This document shows positions 62,135 through 64,000 of a stretch of 64,000 nt of DNA, in pieces (position 1 is the stretch's first letter; each line of letters begins with the position of its first letter). Under the pieces are notes generated by a model. It did no database searches. It was not told the DNA's origin and was given only the letters and a program-made list of their open reading frames with translations. A program made the translations under genes and the position numbers. The DNA comes from Agromyces sp. Root81 (lineage in GTDB: Bacteria > Actinomycetota > Actinomycetes > Actinomycetales > Microbacteriaceae), in contig NZ_LMIR01000001.1 of NCBI RefSeq assembly GCF_001429165.1, positions 890,875 to 954,874 of the forward strand, read 5' to 3'.

Positions 62135-62338
62135 CTAGACGTCGGCGACCTTGCGGCCCTTGTACTCGAGGAAGAGCGGGGTGCCCGCCGAGTCCTCGAC
62201 GACCTTGGCACGGTGAGGAAGGCTGTAGGTGACCTTGCCGTTCTCGACCGTCTTGACCAGGGTGGGGACCTCGGCCTTCCACTGCGCACGGCGCATGTGG
62301 GTTCGGGCGCGTGACTTCTTCCGCTTCGGAACAGCCAT
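62135..62338 (-). CDS. rpmF: 50S ribosomal protein L32
   Basis: The protein has 67 residues (MAVPKRKKSRARTHMRRAQW). The four-Cys zinc site of many L32 proteins is absent, the C-minus form common in high-GC actinobacteria and linked to zinc economy. It lies two bases after the yceD stop. Confidence 0.95.
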   Translation of the reverse strand: MAVPKRKKSRARTHMRRAQWKAEVPTLVKTVENGKVTYSLPHRAKVVEDSAGTPLFLEYKGRKVADV

Positions 62339-62340
62339 GA

Positions 62341-62910
62341 CTATCTCTCTTCTCTCTGCTGGTCGGCGCCGGATGCGTCATCCGGGCCGCTGTCTTCGGA
62401 AGCCTGGAACCCGGCGAGCGCGGACCATCGTGGATCGCTGTGCTCAGGGGTGACGAGTTCCGGATGATCGGCCAGTCGGAGCCCGGTCTCGAGGTCGAGA
62501 CCCGGGCAATCCGGTCGGCACACCGGCTGGAACGGCAGTGCCAGCACTACCGCATCTCGGATGAGTGGTTCAAGATCCACGTGGTCGTCTTGAACCTCAT
62601 ACTCGATGGCTTCCCCAGAATGATACCCGAAGAGTTCTTGGAACTCGACTTCGACCGGCAAGGCGATGTCAATGAGGCACCGACCGCACTCCCCTTCGGC
62701 GACCGCATCGATCTCGGCGGTGACGAGGATGCCCTCGTGCACCGACTCGAGTCGGACCTCGAGATCGAGCTCGGAACCGGCTCGGACTGCGACGAGTCCC
62801 TCGCCCATCTGGTCGCCTGCGGGGACGGTGAACGGGTGCTCGCGCATCTCGCCCGGACGGTTGACGAGATCTCGCACGTTCACGCGGAACGGAGAATGCT
62901 TGATGGCCAC
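62341..62910 (-). CDS. YceD/DUF177-family protein
   Basis: The protein has 189 residues from GTG 62910 (the Shine-Dalgarno is poor). The core FRVNVRDLVNRPGEMREH, EGECGRCL and the late CRPDCPGLD identify the family, which is nearly always beside rpmF and is linked to 23S rRNA accumulation in other organisms. The C-terminal tail is acidic and disordered. Confidence 0.9.
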   Translation of the reverse strand: MAIKHSPFRVNVRDLVNRPGEMREHPFTVPAGDQMGEGLVAVRAGSELDLEVRLESVHEGILVTAEIDAVAEGECGRCLIDIALPVEVEFQELFGYHSGEAIEYEVQDDHVDLEPLIRDAVVLALPFQPVCRPDCPGLDLETGLRLADHPELVTPEHSDPRWSALAGFQASEDSGPDDASGADQQREER

Positions 62911-62921
62911 GAGCGACGAGT

Positions 62922-64000
62922 CTACGCGTCGACGGATGGGCGTTCGCCGAAAGCCCGGCGCGCGGCGTCGAAGAGCGAACGCGGTGCGAACACGGCGTGC
63001 GCTCTCGCCGACAGCGCGGCATCCGCGAGCAGCGCTGCGCGCACCCGATCGAGTTGCTCCTGCAATTCGGATGCCTCGGGCGGCGAACCGGTCTCGGGCC
63101 CGTATCGTTCGCGTTCGACGGCATCGCGCAGGGCGGTGAGCGCGGCAAGCGCCGCCGCCTCGCCGAACGCCTCGCGCTCGGCGGCCGTGGCGGCGAAGGC
63201 CCGGGCGGTCTCGACGTCGTCACCGCCCGCCCCGAGATCGCGGGCCGTCGCGATGACCTCGTCCCACGCGGCATCCGCCGGCCGCTCGCCCTTCGCGATG
63301 CGGCGGCGGCGCGTCCAGCGCTGCCCGAGCCGCAGCATCGCCGGCAGGAGGAGCACGAGCACCGCGACGAGCACGACGGAAAGGCCGCGCTGCCACCACG
63401 AATCGGCGGTGGCGCCGCCGCCGCCCTGCCCTGCGAGCCCGCGGTCGGGATCGAGGTCGGGACGGCCACTCGCGCCTGGCGTGATCGGGGCGGTGCTCGG
63501 CGCAGCGGCGCCGGTGCCGTCGCCGGCCCCTGGGCGCGAGTAGTCGGGCACGCTGCCACGACCCGGCGTCGGCTCGAACGGCACCCAACCGACGCCCTCG
63601 AAGTACAGCTCGGGCCAGGAGTGCAGGTCGTGCGAGTCGACTTCGACGCGCTGCACGCCGTCGACCCGCTCCTGGGTCGGCGAGCCCTGCGTGTAGCCCA
63701 GCGAGATCCGCGAGGGGATGCCGAGTTCGCGTGCGAGCACCGCCATCGTCGAGGCGAAGTGCACGCAATAGCCCGACTTCGTCTCGAGGAACTGCGCGAT
63801 GACGTCGAACCCTCCCCCGTCGTAGCCCTCTGCGACAGGCGCCTCGGTGTCGTAGTCGAACTGCGACGAGCGCAGGAACGACTGGATCGCGACCGCCGCG
63901 TCGTACTTGGACGTCGTTCCGGCGGTCACGACGACGGCCGTGTCCGCGATGATCGGCGGCATCTCCTCGGGCAGCTCGAGATTGGCCTCGAGTTCGGCGG
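62922..64000 (-). CDS. Transglutaminase-like membrane protein, C-terminal part (N-terminus beyond the window)
   Basis: At least 359 codons are present and the frame stays open through the window edge. The papain-like transglutaminase core is complete: Cys in SGYCVHFASTMAVLARELGIPSR, His in DSHDLHSWPELYF and the acidic residue in GWVPFEPTPGRG. A Gly/Pro linker, one membrane segment (VVLVAVLVLLLPAML) and a cytoplasmic Ala/Arg-rich tail follow. This is the layout of TgpA-type proteins, whose missing part should be a multi-pass membrane domain. Confidence 0.85.
   Translation of the reverse strand, partial: AELEANLELPEEMPPIIADTAVVVTAGTTSKYDAAVAIQSFLRSSQFDYDTEAPVAEGYDGGGFDVIAQFLETKSGYCVHFASTMAVLARELGIPSRISLGYTQGSPTQERVDGVQRVEVDSHDLHSWPELYFEGVGWVPFEPTPGRGSVPDYSRPGAGDGTGAAAPSTAPITPGASGRPDLDPDRGLAGQGGGGATADSWWQRGLSVVLVAVLVLLLPAMLRLGQRWTRRRRIAKGERPADAAWDEVIATARDLGAGGDDVETARAFAATAAEREAFGEAAALAALTALRDAVERERYGPETGSPPEASELQEQLDRVRAALLADAALSARAHAVFAPRSLFDAARRAFGERPSVDA

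Overview
This is chromosomal sequence from a high-GC Gram-positive actinobacterium. Gene order, GTG/TTG start use and strong G/C bias at third codon positions point to Microbacteriaceae (an Agromyces- or Microbacterium-like organism); that placement is inference from content, not from a database search. No rRNA, tRNA, CRISPR array, insertion sequence or prophage was seen.

The backbone is the actinobacterial information-processing supercluster, almost all on the minus strand. From the right end it reads transglutaminase-like protein (cut by the window end), yceD, rpmF, rnc, mutM, smc, ftsY, ffh, rpsP, khpA, rimM, trmD, rplS, lepB, rnhB, DUF2469, yraN, comM, dprA, xerC, rpsB, tsf, pyrH, frr, cdsA. 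Accessory blocks interrupt it: 57.8-60.5 kb (acetyltransferase plus three small immunity-like or unknown genes), 51.4-54.1 kb (flavin oxidoreductase plus GH13 enzyme), 21.2-48.3 kb (a large catabolic island), 17.2-18.8 kb (map and a CbiX-like chelatase) and 8.9-10.5 kb (a HEAT-like protein plus an HEXXH metallopeptidase).

The most interesting region is 21.2-43.9 kb, which reads as one system for using hydroxyproline-containing, probably collagen-derived, peptides. One operon encodes a peptide ABC transporter (29664 down to 24017) joined by overlapping genes to a prolyl-aminopeptidase-like S33 enzyme and an M24 aminopeptidase-P-like enzyme. A second operon (43133 down to 31850) encodes a branched-chain-type ABC transporter, a three-component D-hydroxyproline dehydrogenase, a DapA-family pyrroline-hydroxycarboxylate deaminase, 4-hydroxyproline epimerase and an alpha-ketoglutarate semialdehyde dehydrogenase. 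A short divergent operon encodes a pyrroline-2-carboxylate-reductase-like protein and a second proline-racemase-family enzyme. Together these would convert free and peptide-bound 4-hydroxyproline, and perhaps 3-hydroxyproline, to alpha-ketoglutarate and proline.

Three near-identical 17-bp palindromes (TAATATGTGACATATTA type) overlap predicted promoters at 29.8, 35.4 and 43.2 kb. The last lies beside a GntR/FCD regulator gene, so a local regulon is likely. Other oddities are dprA split by an in-frame amber codon, a duplicated stop/start junction with a 22-codon mini-ORF between the deaminase and epimerase genes, and a terminator-like hairpin that seems to cover the lepB ribosome-binding region.
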